Origin: Halobacillus fulvus
GTDB lineage: Bacteria; Bacillota; Bacilli; Bacillales; Halobacillaceae
Direction of reading: 5' to 3'
NCBI GenBank assembly: GCA_004078665.1
Contig: SCFO01000003.1
Span: forward strand, 62,001 to 126,000
Length of the DNA: 64,000 bases
The number at the start of each line of letters is the position of its first letter. The first letter of the stretch is position 1. Under the pieces are notes generated by a model that saw only the letters and a list, made by a program, of their open reading frames with translations, had not been told where the DNA came from and did no database searches. This document shows, in pieces, positions 19,757 to 28,490 of this stretch. A program made the translations under genes and the position numbers.

Positions 19757-21064
19757 TTATCTGATGGCAGAGAATCCTCTGTTCAAATCACTGAGGTGTT
19801 CATCATAGTAGCCTGTCTTTTTGACATTTTGGATCTTGAAGCGGCTGTTCGGATAAGAGGGCATCCGCTCCATACTGAACGATAAGTCCTGCTCCGGAAC
19901 ATCATAGCTCAGGTTTTTCGCGAAAAATTCGAAGAACGAGCTCATCACGATCACCGTCAGCCATTCGCCGGCGCAGCGATGACCTGTATGATGGTCGCCA
20001 CCTCCTTGAGGTATGAAGGAAAAAGGACTTCCTTCCCAGTCCTTAAAGCGTTCAGGGATAAACGCATCGGGTTCTTCCCAGCTGTCCGGGTGGCGGTTTG
20101 TGCCGAAAATATCCAGCACGACGAGCGTGTTTTTCTTAAAGAGGAAATCATTCCAAATAAAGTCCTCTTTCACTTTCGCTACCATTGCCGGGACAAATGG
20201 ATAATAGCGTCGAGTCTCCTGGGCGAACCAGTGACTGTAGCGGCTTGTGTCCTGCTTCAGCTTCTCTTTCGATTCTGGATGCTCATGCATCGCTACCGCT
20301 CCGAATGTCAGGAAATAAGCGGTGGCGAGCAGCGGGCGGAACGAGTTGCTCAGTTCAACAGCGGCCGTTCGGGTATCCCACTTCTTCCCGTTCGTTTCAC
20401 GGTGATGCGCCATAATGTAGGCTGCCGTATTCGGTTCAGGATCCAGCTTTCCTTTGCGGACATCTTTAATGATCTGACCGAGCCACTTCTCATGATGATT
20501 GCGTGCCTGCTTCCCTTCACGGAAACGAGACAGTGATCCTCCAAACGAGTCGATCATTTCGATCATTTCGTCTGTCCGCTGTTTGACTTCCTCTTCCTGA
20601 AGCGGCACACCGGCCCATTCGCATCCCGCACGGGCAAGGATCTCCTGCATTTCATCGAACAGGTACACTTCTTCCTGTTCTTGCCATTCTGTTGCCTTGG
20701 CATCCAAATGCTTCAGGGCAAGCTTCTTCAAATCTTCCACGCGGTCAGGCGTGAACATCGACAAAAAGGTCCGCTTCCTATTCCGGTGCTCTTCTCCATC
20801 AAGTCCATGCAAGCTTCCGTCCCCGAACAACGACATTTTCAAAGGCTTCGGCATCGCACCTTCGCGCTTGAATTTTTCCGTATCATAAAAAAGCTTCGAC
20901 GCTTCTTCACCAGCGATACAAATCGCTTTTTTCCCGATCAGCCGGGTTTCAAAAACGTCAGAGTTCAGTGCTTGACGCTGATTAGGAAGGAAGTGGAATC
21001 CTTCTTTTATGAGGTTCATCGTATTGTCGATTCCTTTGGCGCGTGGGATATCTTTATGGATCAT
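19757..21064 (-). CDS. CYP152-family fatty-acid peroxygenase P450
   Basis: 435 residues. The haem-thiolate loop is PQGGGDHHTGHRCAGEWLT, the CYP152 form with extra residues around the Cys; ETRRYYPFVPAM contains the ETRR-like K-helix and the Arg-Pro pair that binds the fatty-acid carboxylate. B. subtilis CypC/YbdT is the best known member: hydrogen peroxide-driven alpha or beta hydroxylation of long-chain fatty acids, sometimes decarboxylation. No reductase is needed, consistent with its being alone. AAGGAG precedes the ATG. Together with katG it makes a second peroxide-using enzyme in the window, though the two are not linked. Confidence 0.92.
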   Translation of the reverse strand: MIHKDIPRAKGIDNTMNLIKEGFHFLPNQRQALNSDVFETRLIGKKAICIAGEEASKLFYDTEKFKREGAMPKPLKMSLFGDGSLHGLDGEEHRNRKRTFLSMFTPDRVEDLKKLALKHLDAKATEWQEQEEVYLFDEMQEILARAGCEWAGVPLQEEEVKQRTDEMIEMIDSFGGSLSRFREGKQARNHHEKWLGQIIKDVRKGKLDPEPNTAAYIMAHHRETNGKKWDTRTAAVELSNSFRPLLATAYFLTFGAVAMHEHPESKEKLKQDTSRYSHWFAQETRRYYPFVPAMVAKVKEDFIWNDFLFKKNTLVVLDIFGTNRHPDSWEEPDAFIPERFKDWEGSPFSFIPQGGGDHHTGHRCAGEWLTVIVMSSFFEFFAKNLSYDVPEQDLSFSMERMPSYPNSRFKIQNVKKTGYYDEHLSDLNRGFSAIR

Positions 21065-21227
21065 TTTTTCAGCTCCTTGTATGTAATGAAGATAATAGTG
21101 GTGGTCTATTCCCTCGAACGTAAAGAGTAAAACTTGACGGTGGAGCGGGTAAAATAGGGGCGGGTCCTTTGTTTATGCAAAATCTTTCCATGATACAATA
21201 GGAATAAATCCTTAGGTAGGTGGACAT

Positions 21228-24044
21228 ATGATGAAAGATGAAAATAGGCTGATCGTGAACTCGGAATCTACCAATCTATTAAAGGAATTAAAAGCTTCAT
21301 TAGCGACCTGTGAACGGTTTTATTTCAGCGTAGCGTTCATGAATTTCAGCGGGATTCAGCTTCTGCTTGAAGCTTTAAAAGAAGCAGAGGCACGTGGAGT
21401 GGAGGGGAAAGTGCTGACCTCTACCTATTTGAATTTTACGGACCCGAAAGCTTTAGAAAGAATAAAAGCTTTTGATAACTTAAATTTGAGAGTATTCGTT
21501 ACGGACAAGACAGTAGGGTTTCATACCAAAGGCTACATTTTTGAATATCAAGAGTATTATAAAGTGATCATCGGTTCGTCCAATGTGACGCAATCGGCGC
21601 TCAAAAGTAATGTCGAATGGAATGTGGAGATCGTCTCCAAGCAGGATTCGACGTTCATGAAGCAAATTGTTCACGAATTTCATGGGCTCTGGGAAAGGAG
21701 TCATGAGGCAGACGAGCAGTTCCTTCATGACTATAAGGAATACTTTTTGAATTTGGAACGCGTCACAAAAGAGAAAGGCACGATATATGAAAGAGCGGAA
21801 TACATAACCCCCAATTCGATGCAGAGACGGGCGATTGAAAACTTGAATCGCCTGAGAGGTCATGGAGAACAGAAGGCGCTAGTTGTGGCGGCGACTGGGA
21901 CGGGGAAGACCTATATGTCGGCATTTGATGTGCGGCACGTAAGACCGAAGCGGTTATTGTTCGTCGTCCACCGCGAAGAAATTTTGCAAAAAGCAAAGGA
22001 AACATTTGAAAAGCTGATGCATGGATTCGATCTTTCGTTCGGCCTGCTTACAGGTACGGAGAAGAATGATCGTGCGGATTATATCTTCGCTAACATCCGT
22101 ACGCTTTCGAACCATTACCAGCGATTCGATCCTTACGAATTCGATTACATCGTTTATGATGAAGCGCACCATGTAACAGCAGATTCTTATCAAAAAGTCC
22201 TTGAATATTTTAATCCAACGTTTACTCTCGGGATGACGGCTACCCCGGAAAGGAGCGATGGGCACTCGATTTACGAACTGTTTGATCATAATGTGGCGCT
22301 GGAGGTTCGTCTGCATGATGCATTGGATGATGGCATTGTCGTTCCCTTTCACTATTTTGGAATCACGGACATTGATCCTGTCGATTTAAGTGATCTCGAT
22401 TTGGATGATTACAGAGAAATAGCGAAAAGACTTCAAGTCAATGAAAGGGTAGAGTTCATTCTTGATCAGTCGGAGTTTTACGGTCATGATGGGGAAAAAC
22501 GAAAGGGTCTCGGCTTTTGTGTGAATCTTGAGCATGCGAAGTATATGACAGATGAGTTTAATCGAAGAGGATATCCCAGTGCTTTTCTTTCCGGAAGCGA
22601 TTCTGCTGAGACCAGACAGAAGCATATTCAAATGCTTGAAGATGATACAGATCCCCTTCAATATATTTTTACCGTTGATATATTTAATGAAGGCGTTGAT
22701 ATTCCTTCCGTCAACACCGTACTCATGCTGCGTCCAACAGAGTCCCCCATCGTGTTTATACAACAGCTGGGGAGAGGGCTTAGAAAGCATCAAGGGAAAG
22801 AATTTTTGACCGTTCTCGATTTTATCGGGAACCACACCAAGTCTTTTTTGATCGCTATTGCTCTCAATGGGCAACGTTACTACGATAAAGAAAGTTTAAA
22901 AGTTGCGATTTCCACAGGTTTTGCTCATTTACCGGGTGCTACTCATATTGAAATGGACCGAATCGCGGCCGAACAGATTCTCGCTCAGATTGATCAGGAA
23001 CGTTTTATGTCGAGTAAATACCTAAAAGAACAATATTTTGAATTTAAAAAAGTAAGAAATGGGAAGATTCCTTTTTGGTTAATGGATTATTATAAGTACG
23101 ATGGAGCACCGGATCCCGTGAAGTTTATTATGAAAGATGGCACGTACCTGAATTTCGTAGCCAAAGTGGAAAAGGACGATGCATTAAAAGCTATCGGAGC
23201 AGATAGTCTTTTTGAAAAAACACTGAAATGGCTATCTAAATTACTTCCGATTAAACGAGCCTATGAATTTGCTCTATTCTATCGTTTGCTTGAAAAAGAT
23301 ACACTGAATATAGAAGAAGCAAGGGCGGAAATCCTGAAGTGGGTCGAGCGTGTAGATGATCGGAGTGTGCTTCACGCAGTCAAAACGTTACATCAGGAAT
23401 ATTTCGATAACAGGGAAAAGAACGCTGTCCCTCAACTTGTCCACTGGGACGGCCAACACGTAAGCCGAACGTCTGTCATGAATCAATTGTTAACCCATCC
23501 AACGTATAAAGATTATCTCACTGATGTCATAGAATATGGCTTATTTCGATATGAACGAGAATTTGGCGTGAAGGACTATGGGGTTCCTCATTTTAAGCTC
23601 TATGAACAATACACGATGACAGAAGTTGCGTTATTGTCGAATTACGAAAAGAGCCATTCATCGTTTAGAGGTTCTGGTCTGTTGAAAAATGGCAACGACT
23701 ATTTTCTTTTCATCGATCTACACAAAGATGCGGATGTAGCAGACAGCGTCAACTACAATGATAAACTGATGAATCGTCATCAGTTTCAATGGGAAACACC
23801 GAATCAGACATCGCAATCATCTCCTATAGGACAAAACATTATAGACAATCGTAGAAAAGGGATTCATCTGCATTTGTTTGTTCGAAAGTACAAAGAAATA
23901 GAACCAAATATCAGGGAGCCTTTTGTTTACATCGGGGAGGGGGACACCATGTCCTATCGTGGAAATAAACCGATAGAGGTTCAATTGAAACTGCATGACC
24001 AGGTTCCTGAACAGCTCTATATCGAATTGACGGAAAAAGTCTGA
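21228..24044 (+). CDS. PLD-nuclease/SF2 helicase/DUF3427 fusion protein
   Basis: 938 residues. N-terminal single phospholipase-D-type nuclease domain: GFHTKGYIF (HxK at about residue 99) and GSSNVTQSAL. A superfamily 2 helicase follows: P-loop AATGTGKTYMS (about 221), DEAH box YDEAHH (about 311), TATPERSDG, and motif VI QQLGRGLRKHQGK. The last third matches the DUF3427 region with HFKLYEQYTMTEVA. One HKD motif per chain suggests a dimeric nuclease active site. Such proteins are considered DNA-processing or defence-like, but I know of no settled role for this exact architecture. Convergent with a NUDIX gene over a shared terminator. The region looks A+T-richer than its neighbours, so recent acquisition is possible. 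Confidence 0.88.
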   Translation: MMKDENRLIVNSESTNLLKELKASLATCERFYFSVAFMNFSGIQLLLEALKEAEARGVEGKVLTSTYLNFTDPKALERIKAFDNLNLRVFVTDKTVGFHTKGYIFEYQEYYKVIIGSSNVTQSALKSNVEWNVEIVSKQDSTFMKQIVHEFHGLWERSHEADEQFLHDYKEYFLNLERVTKEKGTIYERAEYITPNSMQRRAIENLNRLRGHGEQKALVVAATGTGKTYMSAFDVRHVRPKRLLFVVHREEILQKAKETFEKLMHGFDLSFGLLTGTEKNDRADYIFANIRTLSNHYQRFDPYEFDYIVYDEAHHVTADSYQKVLEYFNPTFTLGMTATPERSDGHSIYELFDHNVALEVRLHDALDDGIVVPFHYFGITDIDPVDLSDLDLDDYREIAKRLQVNERVEFILDQSEFYGHDGEKRKGLGFCVNLEHAKYMTDEFNRRGYPSAFLSGSDSAETRQKHIQMLEDDTDPLQYIFTVDIFNEGVDIPSVNTVLMLRPTESPIVFIQQLGRGLRKHQGKEFLTVLDFIGNHTKSFLIAIALNGQRYYDKESLKVAISTGFAHLPGATHIEMDRIAAEQILAQIDQERFMSSKYLKEQYFEFKKVRNGKIPFWLMDYYKYDGAPDPVKFIMKDGTYLNFVAKVEKDDALKAIGADSLFEKTLKWLSKLLPIKRAYEFALFYRLLEKDTLNIEEARAEILKWVERVDDRSVLHAVKTLHQEYFDNREKNAVPQLVHWDGQHVSRTSVMNQLLTHPTYKDYLTDVIEYGLFRYEREFGVKDYGVPHFKLYEQYTMTEVALLSNYEKSHSSFRGSGLLKNGNDYFLFIDLHKDADVADSVNYNDKLMNRHQFQWETPNQTSQSSPIGQNIIDNRRKGIHLHLFVRKYKEIEPNIREPFVYIGEGDTMSYRGNKPIEVQLKLHDQVPEQLYIELTEKV

Positions 24045-24066
24045 GCTATCTTTACAGAGGTCAAAA

Positions 24067-24106
24067 AAGAGAGGGTTCAATAGACGTCTATTGAATCCTC
24101 TCTTTC
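24067..24106. terminator. bidirectional terminator
   Basis: AAAGAGAGGGTTCAATAGAC pairs with GTCTATTGAATCCTCTCTTT; one G-T pair only. Serves the helicase and NUDIX genes. Confidence 0.95.
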
Positions 24107-24113
24107 TAGTGCC

Positions 24114-24524
24114 TTATTTTGTATGAGCATTTTCTTGCGCCATCAGCTGCTCAACGGCCGGAAGATCCGCAGGCGCCCAGTTCAGAGACTTCAAATTCTC
24201 ACGTCCAAGCCAAATCAATTTGGAATGTTCACTCGCTGTCGGCGTTCCTTCTACAAGCTCTGCCCGTAAAGCAATCAGTTGGATAATGAACGTGTCATAT
24301 TCGTGGGTATGATCGTTAAAAACACCGTTCGCTTTAACCTCACACGAAAGCTCCTCTTTAATTTCGCGTTCCAGTGCCGTTTGCAAATCCTCACCATTTT
24401 CAACTTTGCCTCCCGGGAACTCCCACATGTTCGGAATCGTCATGTCAGGCGAACGCAAGGCGCATAAAATTTCGTTTTGCTCATTTTCGATAATGGCTGC
24501 GACGACTTTCACTTTTTTCTTCAT
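24114..24524 (-). CDS. NUDIX (deoxy)nucleoside triphosphate pyrophosphohydrolase
   Basis: 136 residues. Canonical NUDIX box GGKVENGEDLQTALEREIKE then EEL near residue 40, preceded by MTIPNMWEFPGGK as in MutT-type enzymes. It likely hydrolyses non-canonical or oxidised (d)NTPs to the monophosphate. Start at 24524 (MKKKVKVVAAI) follows GGAGG by six bases; the longer frame extends into a non-coding leader. Convergent with the PLD/helicase gene, which could be coincidence or a functional pairing. Confidence 0.85.
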   Translation of the reverse strand: MKKKVKVVAAIIENEQNEILCALRSPDMTIPNMWEFPGGKVENGEDLQTALEREIKEELSCEVKANGVFNDHTHEYDTFIIQLIALRAELVEGTPTASEHSKLIWLGRENLKSLNWAPADLPAVEQLMAQENAHTK

Positions 24525-24620
24525 ATAGACCTCCATGCATCTGGGATTGTTTTCTATGTGTATCTTAGCATATCTCATCCAGGTTGTCGGAGGTCTCGTA
24601 ATTGAGAGTGGCATTTTTCC

Positions 24621-25331
24621 TTATCTTTCAATTTCTACGTTGCCGATTCCCATGTTCAGCTCTAGATCAATGACAGGTTCAGATTTTTGTTGATAGGCTT
24701 TGTTTGTGTAGGTACTCTCTCCAGTTAGAATGAGATCATTTCCTTTCAGTTTTCCAATTCCCTTGTTGACCTCAAGCCTCACACCAGTGTGGGAGGGGAG
24801 AAGGATTTTCGTATTCCCGATGCCAGTATCAAGTTCTACTCGCACATTCCTCGTCCAGTTTCCTCGCAAATCAATCGTAACATCCCCGACCCCTGTATCA
24901 ATGTCGACTTTTCCAAGCTGAAGAGATTTGAGGTCGAGGTGAGCTTCACCCACGCCTGTATTGATATCGAGGTCAACCGGAACATTTTCGGACAACTGGA
25001 TGTCCCACCTGTTCTTTTTCTTTTTGAACCCCTGAACTGTGCTGGAGGATTTTTGAGAAACGTGAATTTCCCCTCTTTCTCCTTCCTTGTGATAAGCAAG
25101 CGTCGGCTCGATCTGCTCATATGTGAAGGTACCCTCCAACCATTCTTGCGATCCACCCGCCACATGAAAAGTGCCGATTCCCATATCAAGTGTCACTTCT
25201 AAAAAGGTTGCGTCATCCTTAGGGATCGAAAGCTGCTCCGTTTGGTGGACCTGTTCTTCGTTCCCGCTTTTAAGAGATGAAAGTAATTCAACCCCTGAAG
25301 AAATCGCTTCTGCCAATTTGTTCTTCTTCAT
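24621..25331 (-). CDS. toast-rack/DUF4097-like beta-helix protein
   Basis: 236 residues, no signal peptide seen. Successive repeats of the type GIGxxxV appear (LDMGIGTF, INTGVGEA, IDTGVGDV, LDTGIGNT, VNKGIGKL, LNMGIGNV), forming a right-handed beta-solenoid of at least six coils, as in adhesin-like DUF4097 or LiaG-type proteins of cell-envelope stress systems. Role unknown. ATG at 25331 is eight bases after GGGAG; the ATG two codons upstream is too close. No two-component genes are adjacent, so an envelope-stress link is only by family resemblance. Confidence 0.7.
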   Translation of the reverse strand: MKKNKLAEAISSGVELLSSLKSGNEEQVHQTEQLSIPKDDATFLEVTLDMGIGTFHVAGGSQEWLEGTFTYEQIEPTLAYHKEGERGEIHVSQKSSSTVQGFKKKKNRWDIQLSENVPVDLDINTGVGEAHLDLKSLQLGKVDIDTGVGDVTIDLRGNWTRNVRVELDTGIGNTKILLPSHTGVRLEVNKGIGKLKGNDLILTGESTYTNKAYQQKSEPVIDLELNMGIGNVEIER

Positions 25332-25496
25332 CTTCATCGCTCCCTTTATGTTCTACTCTCATTATAGAAGATCATAAGAACTTGAAAGAACGTCCGTAAG
25401 TCGAAAAGAATCTCAGCCTTAAGACTGAATTTGTAGGGGTTAGTTTTAATGTGGGAGGGGAATCTGACAGTAAGAATACATAAAGGAGGTGTTGTG

Positions 25497-26195
25497 ATGC
25501 TGTTTACCAAAAGAAAGCCTTCAGATTTATCCGCCCCTTCGATCGTCATCATCTTCACTGGATTCCTCGCCTTGTTCGCTAGTTTATATGGGTACGGATA
25601 TTTGAGTTATAACGTTTTTCAAGATGATAAGTTCGCGATGGATGAGCGGGCTTTTGAACTTGTGATGAGGATGGCTTTTACAGGCGATGATTGGCTGGCA
25701 AAAGGAATCAGTCAGGCGGGGTCTGTTGTTTTTATTGTGGTGGCTTCCGTAGCTCTTCTAATTTACTTACTATTTTTTTCTCGCTTTAGCAAGTGGGCCG
25801 GAATCTATTTCATCCTTACGATGGGTGGCGTGAGTTTACTGACGAAGCTGATGAAATCTCTTTCTGATCGGGGACGTCCGGCATTCAAAGGAGAATATGA
25901 TGGCGTGACATCCAGCTTTCCGAGTGGTCATACATCTGGGGCGATCGCCTTTTATGGATTTGTGATGTATTTAATAGCAGTCAGTCGTCTGGAGCGAAAG
26001 TGGAAGTGGACGCTCAATCTGATCATAATAATCTTAACGATTCTGATCGGAATGAGCCGTGTTTATTTGGGAGTGCATTTCTTTACGGATGTTGTGGCAG
26101 GGTATTTGTTTGGGGTGGCGTGGCTTCTTATCTGCTTGACAGCAATGGAGATGACGTTATGGCGTAAAAGAAAAAAGGGCGGACATGAACATTAG
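25497..26195 (+). CDS. PAP2-family membrane phosphatase
   Basis: 232 residues with about six membrane helices. The three PAP2 motifs are clear: KSLSDRGRP (KxxxxxxRP), SSFPSGHTSGA (PSGH), and SRVYLGVHFFTD (SRxxxxxHxxxD). Acts on lipid phosphates such as undecaprenyl pyrophosphate or phosphatidic acid at the outer face of the membrane. ATG at 25497 has AAGGAGG eight bases before; the longer frame upstream is non-coding. Followed by a hairpin and the convergent lipoprotein gene. Confidence 0.9.
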   Translation: MLFTKRKPSDLSAPSIVIIFTGFLALFASLYGYGYLSYNVFQDDKFAMDERAFELVMRMAFTGDDWLAKGISQAGSVVFIVVASVALLIYLLFFSRFSKWAGIYFILTMGGVSLLTKLMKSLSDRGRPAFKGEYDGVTSSFPSGHTSGAIAFYGFVMYLIAVSRLERKWKWTLNLIIIILTILIGMSRVYLGVHFFTDVVAGYLFGVAWLLICLTAMEMTLWRKRKKGGHEH

Positions 26196-26215
26196 AGTCA
26201 AGCGCACGGACAGGG

Positions 26216-26247
26216 GTTCATGGCTCCGAACCTCTGTCCCGGCGGCT
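26216..26247. terminator. hairpin between convergent genes
   Basis: GGACAGGGGTTC and GAACCTCTGTCC arms, one wobble, without a clear T-run on either strand; possibly an mRNA 3' end stabiliser. Confidence 0.4.
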
Positions 26248-26253
26248 TGATTG

Positions 26254-26535
26254 TTATTGACCTCTTCTTTCTTCGGACGGTTCTTCATCCGGATCCGGTT
26301 CTTCTTCATCCATGTTAAAAGGAGTATCTGGTTCTCCTGGTTCACGAACGTCACGAGGATCTGTGTCGATGTGTCCGCGGCGATCTTCATCCATATTGTT
26401 ATCATAGCGTGTCGGTTCAAAATAACCGATATCTTCCGGCTGCTCATTGATGTTACGATCATCCGCCATACATCCCATAAGAAAAGCGGACATGAGTAAG
26501 CCTGTCATGAGCAAAGCTGACATTTTCGTCTTCAT
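26254..26535 (-). CDS. small acidic lipoprotein
   Basis: 93 residues. Signal peptide MKTKMSALLMTGLLMSAFLMG followed by the lipobox Cys (LMGC), then a disordered, Asp/Glu/Arg/Pro-rich mature part with almost no hydrophobic residues. GGAGGG lies seven bases before the ATG. No recognised family; such tails are usual in halophile surface lipoproteins. Convergent with the PAP2 gene. Confidence 0.8.
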   Translation of the reverse strand: MKTKMSALLMTGLLMSAFLMGCMADDRNINEQPEDIGYFEPTRYDNNMDEDRRGHIDTDPRDVREPGEPDTPFNMDEEEPDPDEEPSEERRGQ

Positions 26536-26710
26536 AGAATTCCCTCCATTCTTCAGGTTTGACTTTACTTTGTACATGGAGGAGAATTTTTACTCTTTAT
26601 TTTTTTGGTATTTTATAGAAAAGGGTGAGTGGAATAGTGAAGTGTCAATTGATTCAAACTAACCTTGTTTCCCGAAGAATTTGGAGAAATAAAGGAAAGG
26701 TGTGAATGAA

Positions 26711-26935
26711 ATGGCAGAGAGAAGAAGAACAAGCTGGGTAGCTCTAGGGGCTGCTGGAGCGATCGGAGCAGCAGCGATGTACGGAGCGACGAGAATGAAC
26801 CGGAATAACGGCTGGGAACAAATGGCGGATCAGGCGAGAAACGTAATCCCGAATCAGCCGATGCAACAAATGGGTTCATCGATTCAGGATGCTGGGAATC
26901 AGGCAGCCGACCGTATTCAGGAAACATGGGAATAG
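26711..26935 (+). CDS. 74-residue protein with N-terminal Ala/Gly-rich membrane helix
   Basis: Begins MAERRRTSWVALGAAGAIGA, with Ala/Gly-rich helix containing probable helix-packing motifs, then a hydrophilic segment with amphipathic pattern (MADQARNVIP, IQDAGNQAADRIQ). It resembles the small YrzQ/DUF3918-like proteins of Bacillus, not certain. Start at ATG 26711 with AAAGGTG upstream; an in-frame GTG at 26702 overlaps that site. Terminator shared with metQ. Confidence 0.65.
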   Translation: MAERRRTSWVALGAAGAIGAAAMYGATRMNRNNGWEQMADQARNVIPNQPMQQMGSSIQDAGNQAADRIQETWE

Positions 26936-26944
26936 AGTGAAATG

Positions 26945-26980
26945 AAAAAGCCAGCGGGTACGAAACCGCTGGCTTTGCTT
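26945..26980. terminator. bidirectional terminator
   Basis: AAAAAGCCAGCGG/CCGCTGGCTTT between the 74-residue protein gene and metQ. Confidence 0.9.
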
Positions 26981-26984
26981 ATTC

Positions 26985-27809
26985 TTATTTCATCCATTGT
27001 GGTTTACCGAAGCCTTTGAATTCTTCATCAATAATTTGTTCGAATTCATCAGATTCAATGACTTCTTTAATGTCTTTCACAAACTGGGCATCCAAGTCTT
27101 CTGTATTGACGGCCACACGGTTACGGTAATCATCCGGCATATCCTCAAGCGCTAAAGCATCTAACAGATCCATGTCGGCTGCAAGCGCATAGTTACCTGG
27201 TACAGCCGAAAGGTCTTCACTTTCCACTAGGCGAGGGAGCTGCCCAGCCTCGACCTCAACAAACTCAAGTGATTGAGGGTTTTCTTCAATATCTTTCAGA
27301 GATGCACGGAGTGGGTCTTCATCTTCCGCAATTTTCACAAGCCCTTCATCTTCAAGAACAATCAATGTACGAGCAAGGTTCGTCGGATCGTTTGGAACAG
27401 CCATCGTGCTGCCTTCTTCAATGCTTTCAATGTCTTCATACACGTTTGAATAGATTCCCATCGGGGCAGTAGGCACAATAATCACTTCGGATAAGTCCAA
27501 GTTGTTTTCTTCAGCGAAAGAGTCCAAATAAATTTTATGCTGGAAAAGGTTCGCATCAAGGTCTCCGTTGGCTAAGGCTTTGTTCGGCTGGACGTAATCT
27601 GTGAATTCCTTGTTCGTTACTTCGTAGCCTTTTTCTTCAAGAAGCGGTGCAATCGCTTTTGTGACCATATCACTGTATGGTCCGGAAGTGGCACCGAATC
27701 GAATGGTTTCTTTTTCACCGTCAGCATTTTCTGCTCCGGCATCTTCTCCTCCGCAAGCGGCTAGAAAAGCAATGGATAGTAGTGCGAAAAGGGTCATTAG
27801 TTTTTTCAT
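26985..27809 (-). CDS. metQ: methionine ABC transporter substrate-binding lipoprotein MetQ
   Basis: 274 residues. Lipoprotein signal with lipobox FLAAC near residue 19, then NlpA-family fold: TIRFGATSGPYSDMV, ANLFQHKIYLDSF, VPNDPTNLARTL and PGNYALAADM. Binds D/L-methionine outside the membrane. Third gene of a minus-strand metN-metP-metQ operon, 18 bases after the permease, controlled by the SAM riboswitch at the operon start. AGGAGG precedes the ATG. Confidence 0.95.
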   Translation of the reverse strand: MKKLMTLFALLSIAFLAACGGEDAGAENADGEKETIRFGATSGPYSDMVTKAIAPLLEEKGYEVTNKEFTDYVQPNKALANGDLDANLFQHKIYLDSFAEENNLDLSEVIIVPTAPMGIYSNVYEDIESIEEGSTMAVPNDPTNLARTLIVLEDEGLVKIAEDEDPLRASLKDIEENPQSLEFVEVEAGQLPRLVESEDLSAVPGNYALAADMDLLDALALEDMPDDYRNRVAVNTEDLDAQFVKDIKEVIESDEFEQIIDEEFKGFGKPQWMK

Positions 27810-27827
27810 ATTTTGTTTCCTCCTAAG

Positions 27828-28490
27828 TTAGCTTCTTTTCACGGATTTAGCTGCGAAGTCGCCAATATACTGGACGACCTGGACCATCACAATGAGCAGG
27901 ATGACCGTCGTAAACATGACGAAGTTGTCATAGCGGTAATAACCGTAACGGATCGCGAGGTCACCAATTCCCCCTCCACCGATGGCGCCGGCCATGGCGG
28001 AATAACCGATTAGGCTGATGGCCGTGATGGTAAGCCCGCTGATTAAACCAGATTTGATTTCCGGGAAAATGATATCTTTAATGATCAGCCAAGGTGAAGC
28101 TCCGCAAGCAATCGCTGCCTCGATGACTCCGCGATCGATATCCCGGGCTGAGGACTCGACGATCCGGGCATAAAAGGGGATCGCTGCGACCGATAACGCC
28201 ACTGAAGCGGCTACGGGTCCTGTCGTTGTCCCTAATAGAAAGTTTGTAAAAGGGAATAAAAAGACCAATAAAATGATGAAAGGAACGGACCGTATCAAGT
28301 TGACGATGACCCCGACCGTGCTTTTCACCGTTTTATTTTCTAAAAACAAATCACGGTCTGTGACGAATAAAAGAATTCCAAGCGGCAGTCCGGCAATGAG
28401 TGCCACCACAAGCCCGATTCCGACCATAATCAGCGTTTCGATAAATGATTTATTCAGCTCGGGCAATAGGGTGATCAGCGAATCCATCAT
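27828..28490 (-). CDS. metP: methionine ABC transporter permease MetP/MetI
   Basis: 220 residues, five or six membrane helices. The EAA loop is EAAIACGASPWLIIKDIIFPE, which docks the ATPase, and the segment MAGAIGGGGIGDLAIRYGYYRY is typical of MetI. The GGAGG ribosome site lies inside the 3' end of metN; the genes overlap by 41 bases, giving tight coupling. Confidence 0.95.
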   Translation of the reverse strand: MMDSLITLLPELNKSFIETLIMVGIGLVVALIAGLPLGILLFVTDRDLFLENKTVKSTVGVIVNLIRSVPFIILLVFLFPFTNFLLGTTTGPVAASVALSVAAIPFYARIVESSARDIDRGVIEAAIACGASPWLIIKDIIFPEIKSGLISGLTITAISLIGYSAMAGAIGGGGIGDLAIRYGYYRYDNFVMFTTVILLIVMVQVVQYIGDFAAKSVKRS

